DNA of 64,000 nucleotides. Origin: Synechococcus sp. SP2 MAG (GTDB lineage Bacteria > Cyanobacteriota > Cyanobacteriia > PCC-6307 > Cyanobiaceae). Positions 37,174-46,020 of the stretch are shown here, one piece after another. The stretch spans positions 1-64,000 of the forward strand of contig JAVBIX010000010.1 in assembly GCA_030756895.1 (NCBI GenBank). Direction: 5' to 3'. Under the pieces are notes generated by a model. It was not told the origin of the DNA, made no database searches, and saw nothing but the letters and a program-made list of their open reading frames with translations. Position 1 is the stretch's first letter, and the number at the start of each line of letters is the position of its first letter. The translations under genes and the position numbers were made by a program.

Positions 37174-38310
37174 TCAGGCGAAGGGTGAAACGAGCTCTAA
37201 ACGCTCCCTGTCCCAGAGGATAAGGGAAAAGCAATAGCTAACCTGAGACAAATAAAGCTTGTGGACGTCATTCACAAGGTGGATGTTTGCTTCGTGACAT
37301 TCTTTTAGTCGATAATTGGGAATACGTTCCGAAAGATGATGAATGTGGTGATAAGCGATATCGGCAGTAAACCAATTTAAAACTGCTGGCATCTGCAGGA
37401 AGGAAGATCCGGATAGAGCACCTTTGAAATAACTCCAATTGTCATCGTTACTTGTATACGATTCGGGGAAATTATGTTGAATGAAAAAGACCGCAATCAT
37501 TACTGCTGCACTGCTGCTCATGATCAGGGCGTAAAGGATCCAAAAGTGTGCGTAGCCAATGGAGCTTCCGATCCACCACCACAACATCCCAACCACTGCT
37601 GTGTTAGCAATCATGTCTACACATTCTCCACTGGTATAGAAGAAGCTGGATTTGTAATTCATGCAAACTTTTCTTGGTGATATCCAGGAGCCAGTCATCA
37701 TCATTTTGATGATGCTTTTAATGGAATGGCCTATGAATTCAAAGACGCTTAAAAGCAAGGCCACTCTTGACTTAATGATGAGATAAAAGAATCCACCAGG
37801 AAACAGCAACAATGGATGGCGCAATATGCGATAGAGCCATTGTGAACGAGGAGATCGCGCTTCGTAATCCTCTCGCGTGATCAGAGCCGCTGGTCCGCGA
37901 TAACGGTCCCAATTTCCATTGTGTTTGTGATGGAAGGCGTGTCCTCGTGACCAGGGATGTTGTGGCATGCCGTGAATCAAACTCAACCCGAAGCCGGCAA
38001 TTCGATTCCACCGTTTGGAACGGAACAGGCTCTGATGTCCGCAGTCATGCATTAGGGAGAAGCTGCGACTGAGCAGCAGAACCATCAACACCAACAGCAA
38101 CGGTGTCATCACGATTGCTGTGATGTTGAACGATGTTGTCACCGCAGACATCGCAATTGCCACCGCGATGATCGGTACCACAGTGTTCAGGATCTGCCAG
38201 CTAGCGATGCGGTCATCACTGGCCATAAAGGGAGCGAGTTTGAAGTCGATCCGTTTGGGGTAATTGCTAGGCGCCATGTCTTGGCTCATCGTTTTAGCGG
38301 TCGTTGTCAT
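37174..38310 (-). CDS. fatty acid desaturase (acyl-lipid, omega-type)
   Basis: A membrane di-iron desaturase of 378 residues from ATG at 38310. The three His boxes are HDCGH (88-92), HPWSRGHAFHHKH (about 118-130) and HHIHH near residue 328. Two hydrophobic double spans lie around 45-85 and 185-215, and a further pair around 245-285. The HDCGH form places it with omega-6/omega-3 desaturases such as DesA/DesB rather than DesC. It would introduce double bases of unsaturation into glycerolipid acyl chains to keep membranes fluid. The exact regiospecificity is not readable. Starts upstream of 38310 would run into the RND gene's 3' end. Confidence 0.9.
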   Translation of the reverse strand: MTTTAKTMSQDMAPSNYPKRIDFKLAPFMASDDRIASWQILNTVVPIIAVAIAMSAVTTSFNITAIVMTPLLLVLMVLLLSRSFSLMHDCGHQSLFRSKRWNRIAGFGLSLIHGMPQHPWSRGHAFHHKHNGNWDRYRGPAALITREDYEARSPRSQWLYRILRHPLLLFPGGFFYLIIKSRVALLLSVFEFIGHSIKSIIKMMMTGSWISPRKVCMNYKSSFFYTSGECVDMIANTAVVGMLWWWIGSSIGYAHFWILYALIMSSSAAVMIAVFFIQHNFPESYTSNDDNWSYFKGALSGSSFLQMPAVLNWFTADIAYHHIHHLSERIPNYRLKECHEANIHLVNDVHKLYLSQVSYCFSLILWDRERLELVSPFA

Positions 38311-38381
38311 GCAGCTTCCACGTGGGGTGCAGCGATCGGCTTGATGTGTGAACCTATCTCTTTTTTGCTTCAACCGGTTTT

Positions 38382-41300
38382 TCAATTGCCTGTTGAGCGC
38401 TGAATCTGATCACTCTGCCGCCAGCCTTTGAGGCTCAAATAAACGGCTGGAACAACAAATAATGAGAGCAGAGTGGAGACCAGCAATCCGCTGAAGACCA
38501 CCGTGCCAATGCTGATCCGACTTGCTGATCCTGTTCCGCTGGCTAGCAGCAAGGGCAGAAATCCAGCTAAAGAGGTAATCGCGGTCAGAACAATTGGACG
38601 CATGCGCTCTTCCGCGGCGTCGGTGATGGCCTCTCGAAGAGGCAGGCCTGCGCGGAGCCTCTGATTGGCAAACTCCACAATCAGAATCCCATTTTTTGCG
38701 GCCAAGCTCACGAGCACGAGAAGGCCCATCTGGCCGTAAACATCTAGCGGAAGCCCACGCAGTTTGATCCCGATCAGCGCACCGAGTAGTGCCAGAGGCA
38801 CTGTTAGCAAAATCACAAGGGGGTCAAGAAAGCTCTCGTAGAGACCAGCGAGTAACAAATAGACCACTACCACGCTCAAACCAAAGAAGGCCCAAGTGAC
38901 GCCTTCGGCCACCCTTTCTTCCTCCGCTAGGCCCGTGAAAGCAAGTCCGATATTGCCCCCTCCAATTTGTTCGCCTGCTGACTCGAGGATGTTGATGGCT
39001 TGCCCGCTACTCGTTCCTTTCCCCGGCACGGCGCTTACACGGATGGATCGGTTGAGGGCGTAGTGATCAATGGATCCTGTGCCTTCAACTTTTTCAAGTC
39101 GCGCCACGCTTTCAGCGCTGACGAGTTCCCCATCACGATTTCTGAGCATGAGGGATTGGATGTCCTCTGGACGGTTGCGGTCGCTTCCCTCCATTTGAAT
39201 CCAGATGCTGCGAATTTCTCCGTCGGCGTAGGTGTCATCGAGATAGCGTCCGCCGATGGACATACCAATTGAATTCAGGGTTTCCCTGTAAGGGAGATTC
39301 AGTGCAGCCATTTGGTCCCGGTCTAATACGAGGCGCCATCTCGGGGCGCTGGAGTCAAAACGGGTGCTGACCCGTTCGAATTTGCCCGTTTCCTTTGCGC
39401 TCGCCATAAAGGCATTGGCGACCTGTTCGAATTGGACCAGGCTCAGTTGGCCTCCGCTGCGGTCTAGAAGCTCAATGTTCAAGGCTGAATCGCCGCTAAA
39501 CCCACGAACGGTTGGCGGCGTAATCAACACCACTCTGGCATCGGTAATCGAACGATTCAGGTTCTTTTGCAGGCGTCGTTTGATGGCTTGATCGCTTTGC
39601 TGTGCACCGCCTCTCTCCTGTAATGGCTTCAATCTCAGATAAAAGGAACCCTTGTCTTCCCCGCTTTGCCCGAACGAACTCCCCGCATAGAAGTTCCCTG
39701 ACCGGATCAGTGGCTCTTGCTCAACGACAGCGCGAATGGCATCCATGCTTGCCATGCTTCGTTCCAGGCTGGCGCCTTCCGACAAGGTGAAATAACCCCG
39801 AATTTGGCCCTGGTCTTCGTTGGGTATAAACGCTGTCGGCGTGTTGCTAAGGACGACTCCCGTGACGATCAAGCTGATTATTAAAACGATGCCCACCCGA
39901 TTGGGTCGATCCAAGAGCTTGCGGAGCATTCGTGAATAACGCACTTCAGTGCCCTGCATGGTCTTGCGGAGACGATCGCTGAGTCGTCGGATCACTCCTG
40001 GCAGGCGACCATTCCCAGGAGTAAGGACCCTTGCTGATGCCATCGGCGTGAACGTCAGGGCGTTCAGAGTGGAAAAAACAATGGCAGCCGTAATCGTTAA
40101 GGCAATGGGTTCATAGAGGCGACCAATCGACCCTGGAATCAGCAGAACAGGAACGAATACCGCCACCAGAACCAAGGATGTGGCCACGATTGCTCCGGCC
40201 AATTCCTGCATCGCCGTTTCAGCTGCCTTTAGAGGTGGGTCTCCTTTTTCAATGCGATCGGCAATTTCCTCGCTCACAACGATGGCATCGTCCACAACAA
40301 TGCCTGTTGCAAGGATTAGCCCGAACAGAATCAAACTGTTGATATCTGAACCGCTGAGGCGGATTACCAACAAGCTGCCTACCAACGAAATGGGTACGGC
40401 AATCCCCGGCACCATGGCTAATCGCCATCGCCCCAGGAAAAGGACCAAAACAACCAGAACCAGTAGGACTGCATCGCGGAGAGTCGCAACGGTGCGATCG
40501 AGATTGGCTTGGATGGTGTCAGCCGAATCGACGATGGTTTGCATCGTGATTCCGGGCGGAAATCCAGATTCGAGTTTCGCGAGATTTCGGCGAATGCTTC
40601 GACTGAGAGCAAGGGCATTCACTCCATCTCTTTGATAAATCCCTACGGCAACGGAGCGTTCTCCCTGAAGATTGATCGCAGCTCTTCCATAACTGCGTTG
40701 TCCAAGGCTGACGCGGCCGACATCTTTGAGTCGAATCAGTCCCCCATTGGCCAATGGTTTGATCACCAGGTTTTCAAGTTCGTCCTGGCTGCGCAAGCGA
40801 CCGTCGGCTTCGACAGGAAGGCTGAGAAGTTGTCCTGATGGAGCGGGTGCGCTGCCGAGAGCGCCGATTGCCGCCAGAACGTTTTGCTCGATGAGCGCTG
40901 AGCTCACATCTGTAATTGTGAGATTGGCTTGCTCTAGTTTTTGAGGATCCATCCACAGGCGATAGGCCAATTCGCTGCTTCCGAACACACGAATATCTCC
41001 GACGCCGGCAATGGATCTCAGCGATTCTCTGAGCGACTGTTCAAGCCATCCTGGGAGAAAGGTGGGGACGTAGAGATCTTGTGGATGGCTAAAGCCCAGG
41101 ATCATCAGTAAGTCGCTGGAAGAGCGATTCACGCTGAGCCCCTGGCGAGTAACGGCTTGCGGTAATCGGCGCAGTGCCAAATTGACTTCGTTTTGGACTT
41201 TGATCGCGTTCAGTTGAGGGCTGCCTTCCTTGAAGCGGAGGCTGATCCTTGATTGCCCTTCACTGCTTGTGGACTGAATGCTGTCGAGATCGCTGAGCCC

Positions 41301-41519
41301 ATTGAGTTGTTGCTCCAGCACAGTTGTGACGCTCTGCTCAACCACATCAGGAGACGCAGCAGGGAATCGAGCTGTCACGCTGACCTGGGTCGGGGCCAAC
41401 TGGGGTAGGTCTTCCAGGCCTAAGCCAGAGAGCGATACAAGTCCTGCCAATAGAACGAGCAGGCTGCAGACAACCGTGAGGACAGGCCGTCGCAGAAACG
41501 GCTGGGAGATGGACCGCAA
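38382..41519 (-). CDS. RND-family multidrug efflux transporter (AcrB/HAE1-like)
   Basis: An inner-membrane proton-driven pump, 1045 residues, the normal length. It has twelve predicted spans in two repeats, each preceding a large periplasmic loop. The N-terminal QPFLRRPVLTVVCSLLVLLAG and the span with GIVVDDAIVVSEEI, carrying the proton-relay Asp pair, are diagnostic. The start is TTG at 41519 with AGGTG about seven bases upstream. No membrane-fusion protein or TolC-type gene lies beside it, so partners must be encoded elsewhere. It is followed by the desaturase; a terminator separates it from psaL. Confidence 0.95.
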   Translation of the reverse strand: MRSISQPFLRRPVLTVVCSLLVLLAGLVSLSGLGLEDLPQLAPTQVSVTARFPAASPDVVEQSVTTVLEQQLNGLSDLDSIQSTSSEGQSRISLRFKEGSPQLNAIKVQNEVNLALRRLPQAVTRQGLSVNRSSSDLLMILGFSHPQDLYVPTFLPGWLEQSLRESLRSIAGVGDIRVFGSSELAYRLWMDPQKLEQANLTITDVSSALIEQNVLAAIGALGSAPAPSGQLLSLPVEADGRLRSQDELENLVIKPLANGGLIRLKDVGRVSLGQRSYGRAAINLQGERSVAVGIYQRDGVNALALSRSIRRNLAKLESGFPPGITMQTIVDSADTIQANLDRTVATLRDAVLLVLVVLVLFLGRWRLAMVPGIAVPISLVGSLLVIRLSGSDINSLILFGLILATGIVVDDAIVVSEEIADRIEKGDPPLKAAETAMQELAGAIVATSLVLVAVFVPVLLIPGSIGRLYEPIALTITAAIVFSTLNALTFTPMASARVLTPGNGRLPGVIRRLSDRLRKTMQGTEVRYSRMLRKLLDRPNRVGIVLIISLIVTGVVLSNTPTAFIPNEDQGQIRGYFTLSEGASLERSMASMDAIRAVVEQEPLIRSGNFYAGSSFGQSGEDKGSFYLRLKPLQERGGAQQSDQAIKRRLQKNLNRSITDARVVLITPPTVRGFSGDSALNIELLDRSGGQLSLVQFEQVANAFMASAKETGKFERVSTRFDSSAPRWRLVLDRDQMAALNLPYRETLNSIGMSIGGRYLDDTYADGEIRSIWIQMEGSDRNRPEDIQSLMLRNRDGELVSAESVARLEKVEGTGSIDHYALNRSIRVSAVPGKGTSSGQAINILESAGEQIGGGNIGLAFTGLAEEERVAEGVTWAFFGLSVVVVYLLLAGLYESFLDPLVILLTVPLALLGALIGIKLRGLPLDVYGQMGLLVLVSLAAKNGILIVEFANQRLRAGLPLREAITDAAEERMRPIVLTAITSLAGFLPLLLASGTGSASRISIGTVVFSGLLVSTLLSLFVVPAVYLSLKGWRQSDQIQRSTGN

Positions 41520-41559
41520 GCCGGCACCTGCTGCACAACCGAATTGATCTTGGCAGTTG

Positions 41560-41599
41560 AAAGCCCCTGTTGAGCGGAAAGCCGCTCAACAGGGGCTTT
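41560..41599 (-). terminator. terminator of psaI-psaL
   Basis: A perfect 18-bp inverted repeat (41560-41577 with 41582-41599, four-base loop) sits 31 bases after the psaL stop. Stem ends of AAA/TTT give only a short T-run, but the length makes it a strong terminator in either direction and shields the following RND gene. Confidence 0.85.
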
Positions 41600-41630
41600 G
41601 ATGGTCGATTGAAGTCTGGGTTGTCGTGAC

Positions 41631-42122
41631 TTAGCCCACGCTCCAGACACCTCCTGCGATGTCGACAAGTGGGGCTACCAGTGCAGTTCCTGTGAGGAAC
41701 CATGCGAAAGCAGCACCGCCACATCCGCCAAGCCAGAAGCCACTAGCAAATTCAGCCCAGCCTGCTTTAGTGAACAGATCAGCAGGCGGATTATCGATCG
41801 TTGCGTCAGGGGGCTGGACGTTGGGTCCATTTCCCGCACTGCCGTAGATCGACATACAGATCGTCAAGATCGAAACCAGTCCAATCGTGGCCAAGAGCCC
41901 CGCTGTCGTGGCGTAGTCCGTTGAACGCATGGGCCCACACACCGTGAAGGGTCCATAGAGGAAGAATCCATGGGCCATGCCAATCTCAAGACCACGGCGG
42001 TTGGGAGATAAAGACGGGCGATAGGCGGGCAAGGCATTGAGGAAGGCCTTGCTGAAATAGCTGCTATTTACAGGAGTGGCCAGGTTGCCGACAGTGGGGT
42101 CGGCGACGGGGGTCACGGTCAT
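41631..42122 (-). CDS. psaL: photosystem I subunit XI
   Basis: PsaL, 163 residues, forms the centre of trimeric (or higher) photosystem I. Marks are [36 protein letters not shown] and three hydrophobic spans, the last around [24 protein letters not shown] at 42122 is chosen ([13 protein letters not shown]), which matches the family N-terminus better than an upstream in-frame start. psaI lies 60 bases upstream and is co-transcribed. Confidence 0.98.
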   Translation of the reverse strand: MTVTPVADPTVGNLATPVNSSYFSKAFLNALPAYRPSLSPNRRGLEIGMAHGFFLYGPFTVCGPMRSTDYATTAGLLATIGLVSILTICMSIYGSAGNGPNVQPPDATIDNPPADLFTKAGWAEFASGFWLGGCGGAAFAWFLTGTALVAPLVDIAGGVWSVG

Positions 42123-42182
42123 GGAAGGGAAGGCGAGTTGGTTGCGATGTGCAGAGGTGATCTGGGGAGGGGGCTCCGCCAA

Positions 42183-42299
42183 TCAGTCGGTGGCTTCAAT
42201 CACATTGAAAAGCAAAGCCATTGCAACGGCTGGTCCCATGATTCCTACAAGGGGAACAAAAACCGAGGGCATCCAGGCAGCGACGAATTCTCCGGTCAT
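42183..42299 (-). CDS. psaI: photosystem I subunit VIII
   Basis: A 38-residue protein with one membrane span: MTGEFVAAWMPSVFVPLV and then GIMGPAVAMALLFNVIEATD. The PSVFVPLVGxxxPAxxMA core is the PsaI signature. PsaI helps bind PsaL into photosystem I, which fits its place directly upstream of psaL. A 6-bp inverted repeat (42349-42354 with 42362-42367) lies in the shared upstream region with the divergent gene at 42410. Confidence 0.95.
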   Translation of the reverse strand: MTGEFVAAWMPSVFVPLVGIMGPAVAMALLFNVIEATD

Positions 42300-42409
42300 G
42301 GCGACGCCAAATGTGTCTAATTACTGTATAGAAAGCCTTTGATGCGGTCCGTCCTCAATCGGGACGGTGACATAAAAGTTCAATCCTTCATCTTCGCGAT
42401 CTCCTTCAG

Positions 42410-42901
42410 ATGAATCAGCTCATTGCCGGTGGCGCTGCGTTTGTTTTGGTCCTTGTTTTGTGGGGATTAGGGCGGCGTCCCTCCAAAACAATCTTGAGCA
42501 GTACGGATGCAGGCATGGTTGCGGCCATCAATCGAGCTCAACTTGGGCTTGTGGATGGTGGCTTGGACAACGGGGTTCCCTCTCCTGAGCCGATCGGCGA
42601 TGCCCCAAACGTTCAGCAGGTTTGGCAGAGACCTTCTTCAGAGGCCCAAGCGATTGCTCTGAGAAAGCGATTACGGGATTCGTTCAACCAAGGTCATCCG
42701 GATGAGCGCTTGGAAGCGATTCAAATCGCCTTTGAATGGGGGCATCGCTCCACCGTGTCTCTTCTCAGAAGAGGACTGCGAGATGCGGATGCTCGCATTG
42801 TGCAGCTATCGGCTGCTGCGATCGAACGTCACCGTGCTGGCCCCTCTCCGGCTGCGGCTCAACCCGTGCGCCCCCCGCGCAACGTGGCGCGGATGCGATA
42901 G
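42410..42901 (+). CDS. membrane-anchored unknown protein with HEAT-like C-terminal helices
   Basis: A 163-residue protein that I cannot name. Residues 4-20 form one membrane anchor (LIAGGAAFVLVLVLWGLG). Residues about 85-140 form two helix pairs with HEAT/PBS-repeat character (DERLEAIQIAFEWGHRSTVSLLRRGLRD and then ADARIVQLSAAAIERH). The end is Pro/Arg-rich. It is divergent from psaI and its last 43 bases overlap the convergent glycosyltransferase gene. The helical repeats suggest protein binding, possibly to pigment-protein partners, but this is speculation. Confidence 0.7.
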   Translation: MNQLIAGGAAFVLVLVLWGLGRRPSKTILSSTDAGMVAAINRAQLGLVDGGLDNGVPSPEPIGDAPNVQQVWQRPSSEAQAIALRKRLRDSFNQGHPDERLEAIQIAFEWGHRSTVSLLRRGLRDADARIVQLSAAAIERHRAGPSPAAAQPVRPPRNVARMR

Positions 42902-43863
42902 ATGGGTCTTCCTTGACTTTCGTGATAGGTGCGAATGAGCAGCTCTGCCAACAGTCCAAAGCAGAACAATTGAATTCCTGCCAACCCCAAAACCACCGCC
43001 AGCGTCAGAAGGGGGCGGTTGCCAATGTCTGCTCCCTGCATCTTGATCAGCAGCAGATAAATACTGGAAATCATGCTCAAGGCGATCGCAATCAATCCCG
43101 CAAATCCGAACACGTACATCGGACGCGTGAGGAATCGCTTCATGAACCACACGGTGAGCAGGTCCATGAGCACGCGGAATGTGCGATCAATTCCGTATTT
43201 ACTGCTGCCGTACTGCCTTGGCCGGTGATTCACTTTGACTTCCGTGATCCGTGCGCCTTCGATGAAAGCCAGTGCGGGCAGGAAGCGGTGAAGCTCTCCA
43301 TATAGGCGCATATCAGAGAGAACGGCCCGGTCGTAGGCCTTCAGGGAGCAGCCGTAGTCATGGAGTTTCACGCCTGTGACCCTGCCAATCAGTCGGTTGG
43401 CGATTCGCGATGGCAACTTTCGCTGCAGTTCGGCGTCCTGTCGTTGATGACGCCAACCGCTTACGAGGTCATATCCCTCACGCAGCTTCGCCAGGAGCAA
43501 GGGGATGTCTGCTGGATCATTCTGTAAATCGCCGTCCAGGCTGACGATGACCCGGCCACGGGCCACATCAAAACCCGCTGCCATCGCAGCGGTTTGACCG
43601 TAGTTTTTACGCAGAAGCACGCCAACGAGTTCTGGGACCTCTTGGCTGACCTGCTCGAGCACTGCTGCAGTCTGATCAGACGATCCGTCATTGACGAGAA
43701 CCAGCTCGAAGCGCTCCCCTGTGGGCCTCAGTGATGCGAGAAGTTGCTCCACCAGTTCGGGCAGGCTCTCCTCTTCGTTGTAGAGCGGCACCACTACGGA
43801 GACGTCGAGGCTGCTCTCCTCATTTGCGGGCGCATTCGAGGGTGCTGCTGGGCTCAGAGACAT
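42859..43863 (-). CDS. family 2 glycosyltransferase (dolichol-phosphate-mannose-synthase / GtrB-like)
   Basis: A 334-residue membrane glycosyltransferase. The GT-A domain has VSVVVPLYNEEESLPEL, LVNDGSSDQT and the metal-binding VSLDGDLQNDP, then KLHDYGCSLKAYDR. Two hydrophobic spans near the C-terminus (around 240-310) and the end GRPIYRIR follow. Such enzymes move a sugar from a nucleotide donor to a polyprenyl phosphate. ATG at 43863 avoids overlap with the upstream NlpC gene. The C-terminus overlaps the convergent gene by 43 bases, and both ends look genuine. Confidence 0.93.
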   Translation of the reverse strand: MSLSPAAPSNAPANEESSLDVSVVVPLYNEEESLPELVEQLLASLRPTGERFELVLVNDGSSDQTAAVLEQVSQEVPELVGVLLRKNYGQTAAMAAGFDVARGRVIVSLDGDLQNDPADIPLLLAKLREGYDLVSGWRHQRQDAELQRKLPSRIANRLIGRVTGVKLHDYGCSLKAYDRAVLSDMRLYGELHRFLPALAFIEGARITEVKVNHRPRQYGSSKYGIDRTFRVLMDLLTVWFMKRFLTRPMYVFGFAGLIAIALSMISSIYLLLIKMQGADIGNRPLLTLAVVLGLAGIQLFCFGLLAELLIRTYHESQGRPIYRIRATLRGGRTG

Positions 43864-43912
43864 CCAGATGTGGAGCGATGCGTGCAACTTAAGCCGGCAT
43901 CGAGGGATCTCT

Positions 43913-44650
43913 TCACGGAAGCGTTGAGCCGTCATGGCATCGCGTCACCCTGCCGGCTCCGCGAAGTTCGGATCGGTAGTGGCAGGCCACGGGGTGTTGG
44001 TCAGAGGGATGAATGCTGTCAATGCCAATGCCGTTGCGGCCGTGCTCTTGCCCAGAACTGTGAATGTAGCGACCTTGTCCCAGGTGAATGGCCACATGGG
44101 TACAGCGCTGTACCGTGCCGAAAAACAACAAATCTCCAGGGCGCAGCAGTTGATCATTTCCGGGGCGGACCGCCACCGGGCTGCAAAACCGTTCTTGTTG
44201 GTAAGCATCTCGAGGTAACCAGATGCTTTGGCTGGCAAAGGCGGTTTGCACGAGGCCTGAACAGTCGAGGTCAGGGCCGATCGTGCCCCCCCATAGGTAG
44301 GTATTGGGGATCTGGGCAGCCTCCTTCAGCCACCGAAGCACCAACGGAAGATGTTCTTGGATGCGCGCCGCATCGAGCAGGCGGGGGCTCCATTCGGTGC
44401 GCGCTAAGGCCTGACTGTTGAGGTCATCGATGGCCATCCAACAGGGATATCCATCCTCAATTAACGCCGTTCTGACGCGACGTGCGCTCACAGCCGGATG
44501 ATCTAGGACTCGAAAGCCTCTGCCAGCACAGGCTTGAGTTGCCAACCCGCTGCCATGGCTGCGTGCATAACCCTGAACATCAGCACTCAGGGTCCAACAG
44601 CTTCCTTTGTGTAGCTGTTCGGGAGTGAGCGCTGTGCCTAGGGTCGGCAT
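43913..44650 (-). CDS. NlpC/P60 family cell-wall hydrolase
   Basis: A 245-residue cysteine peptidase of the type that cuts murein stem peptides. The catalytic Cys130 is in LDCSGLVQ and His185 in CTHVAIHLG; PGDLLFFG is the usual intervening block. The N-terminal 100 residues resemble the SH3-like domains fused to cyanobacterial NlpC/P60 enzymes. No signal peptide is visible. It is divergent from a serine hydrolase with 17 bases between starts. Confidence 0.93.
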   Translation of the reverse strand: MPTLGTALTPEQLHKGSCWTLSADVQGYARSHGSGLATQACAGRGFRVLDHPAVSARRVRTALIEDGYPCWMAIDDLNSQALARTEWSPRLLDAARIQEHLPLVLRWLKEAAQIPNTYLWGGTIGPDLDCSGLVQTAFASQSIWLPRDAYQQERFCSPVAVRPGNDQLLRPGDLLFFGTVQRCTHVAIHLGQGRYIHSSGQEHGRNGIGIDSIHPSDQHPVACHYRSELRGAGRVTRCHDGSTLP

Positions 44651-44667
44651 TGACTGATGCCAGGAAT

Positions 44668-45567
44668 ATGGCGTTCTACCGTGCCGAGCCGGAGATGCAG
44701 GAGTATCTCGTCGGCTTGATTGATCATTTCGCTGACCAAGGGCGCCCCGGATTGCACGAGCAGATTGCCGTGAATTGGGTGCGCTACGACCAAGCCAATC
44801 TGTCGACGGGCAGCGGACTTGGTGCTGCCTGGGCTGATCAGAAGCCGCTCTATCCAGCCAGCGTTGTGAAATTGGTCTATGCCGTTGCGGTGGAGGCTTG
44901 GCTGCAAAAGGGCCTCCTGCTGGAAACGTTGGAATTACGGCGTGCCGTTAACGACATGATTGAGGTCTCCAGCAACGATGCCACTGGATTGGTGGTGGAT
45001 TGTCTTACGGGCACCTCCAGTGGGCCAGATCTTCAGGGCGAAGCTTGGGAAAGCTGGCAGCGTCAGCGTCAACTGGTGAATGAGTGGTTGTCGGACTTTG
45101 GTTGGGGTGAGCTTGAGCGGGTGAACTGCTGCCAGAAAACCTGGGGAGATGGGCCCTACGGGAGAGAACAAAGGTTTTATGGAGAGAACAACATCAACCG
45201 CAATGCTTTAACAACTGCCTCAGTCTCTCGATTGTTAGAGGCGGTGATGACCGATGGTCTGCTTTCCCCTCCGGCTTGCCATCGCTTGCGCTTAGCGCTC
45301 GCGCGTTCATTAGATCAGGGTGAGAGGGAAGCTGATCCTGAAAATCAGGTGGATGGCTTTCTTGGGGAAGGTTTACCAGCGAACAGCAGGCTTTGGAGTA
45401 AGGCTGGATGGATGAGTCAGGCCAGGCATGATGCTGCCTGGTGGAGTGAGCCTGAGGGCGCCACACAGCTGCTGGTGGTGTTCAGCGTCGGCGCTGAGCG
45501 TGCCAATGACAACCAGTTGCTGCCAGGGATCGCGAGGGGATTGGCCGCTTTTCGCAAGGGTTCTTAA
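44668..45567 (+). CDS. serine hydrolase of the beta-lactamase/PBP fold
   Basis: A 299-residue protein. Ser65-x-x-Lys68 (PASVVKL) is the catalytic SxxK. Ser101-x-Asn103 (SSND) fits the SxN motif, and SKAGW near the C-terminus takes the place of KTG. The order fits class-A-like beta-lactamase or D,D-peptidase relatives. It has no signal peptide and begins MAFYRAEPEMQEYL. ATG at 44668 has AGGA close upstream; TTG at 44650 is an alternative. It shares a very short divergent promoter region with the NlpC/P60 gene, so both may act on murein peptides. Antibiotic resistance should not be assumed. Confidence 0.85.
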   Translation: MAFYRAEPEMQEYLVGLIDHFADQGRPGLHEQIAVNWVRYDQANLSTGSGLGAAWADQKPLYPASVVKLVYAVAVEAWLQKGLLLETLELRRAVNDMIEVSSNDATGLVVDCLTGTSSGPDLQGEAWESWQRQRQLVNEWLSDFGWGELERVNCCQKTWGDGPYGREQRFYGENNINRNALTTASVSRLLEAVMTDGLLSPPACHRLRLALARSLDQGEREADPENQVDGFLGEGLPANSRLWSKAGWMSQARHDAAWWSEPEGATQLLVVFSVGAERANDNQLLPGIARGLAAFRKGS

Positions 45568-45893
45568 GTATTTGATTGCTAAGAGCCTTAGCGGCCTTGC
45601 GGCGGAAAATTGCTGTATTTGCTTAAAGGTTTAGGGCGCTACTTAATCACTTCGGGTGATAAAGAATGCGGATTTATCTTTGGGCTGCTTTGCTGAGACT
45701 TTTGTCATAAGCTTCTCTCAGGTTAGCGAATTGGAATGAATTCTAATTTTATTTTTCTTCGTTTCTGACTTTTGATGGCGACAACTCGCGAGTAAGTTTG
45801 ATCGCTATGATATAAAATTTATCACGAGTAATTTTTACACTTTGAAGCCTCTGCGCAAAGCGAAGTGACTCAGACGAAGAAACTTGTTCGAAA
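45568..45893. other. AT-rich gap without a gene
   Basis: These 326 bases are visibly richer in A+T than their surroundings, especially 45740-45840. No convincing reading frame was seen. There is a 10-base palindrome around ACTCGCGAGT (near 45786) and an A/T-rich inverted patch around GATATAAAATTTATC (about 45809-45823). It could hold a promoter or small RNA; nothing firm can be said. Confidence 0.5.
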
Positions 45894-45982
45894 CGGAGAG
45901 GGAGGGATTCGAACCCTCGACAGAAGTTGCCTCCTGTAACTCCTTAGCAGGGAGCCGCTTTCAACCACTCAGCCACCTCTCC
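45894..45982 (-). tRNA. tRNA-Ser (anticodon GCT)
   Basis: An 89-base type-II tRNA. The acceptor GGAGAGG pairs with CCTCTCC, and the discriminator is G (plus-strand C at 45894). The anticodon loop CTGCTAA gives anticodon GCT, which reads AGC/AGU. A long variable arm lies between the anticodon arm and the T-loop TTCGAAT. No CCA is encoded. It is 38 bases downstream of alr on the same strand. Confidence 0.98.
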
Positions 45983-46020
45983 AGCAGCAAGACCATCGTA
46001 CCAAGAGGTCTGCCAAATGC

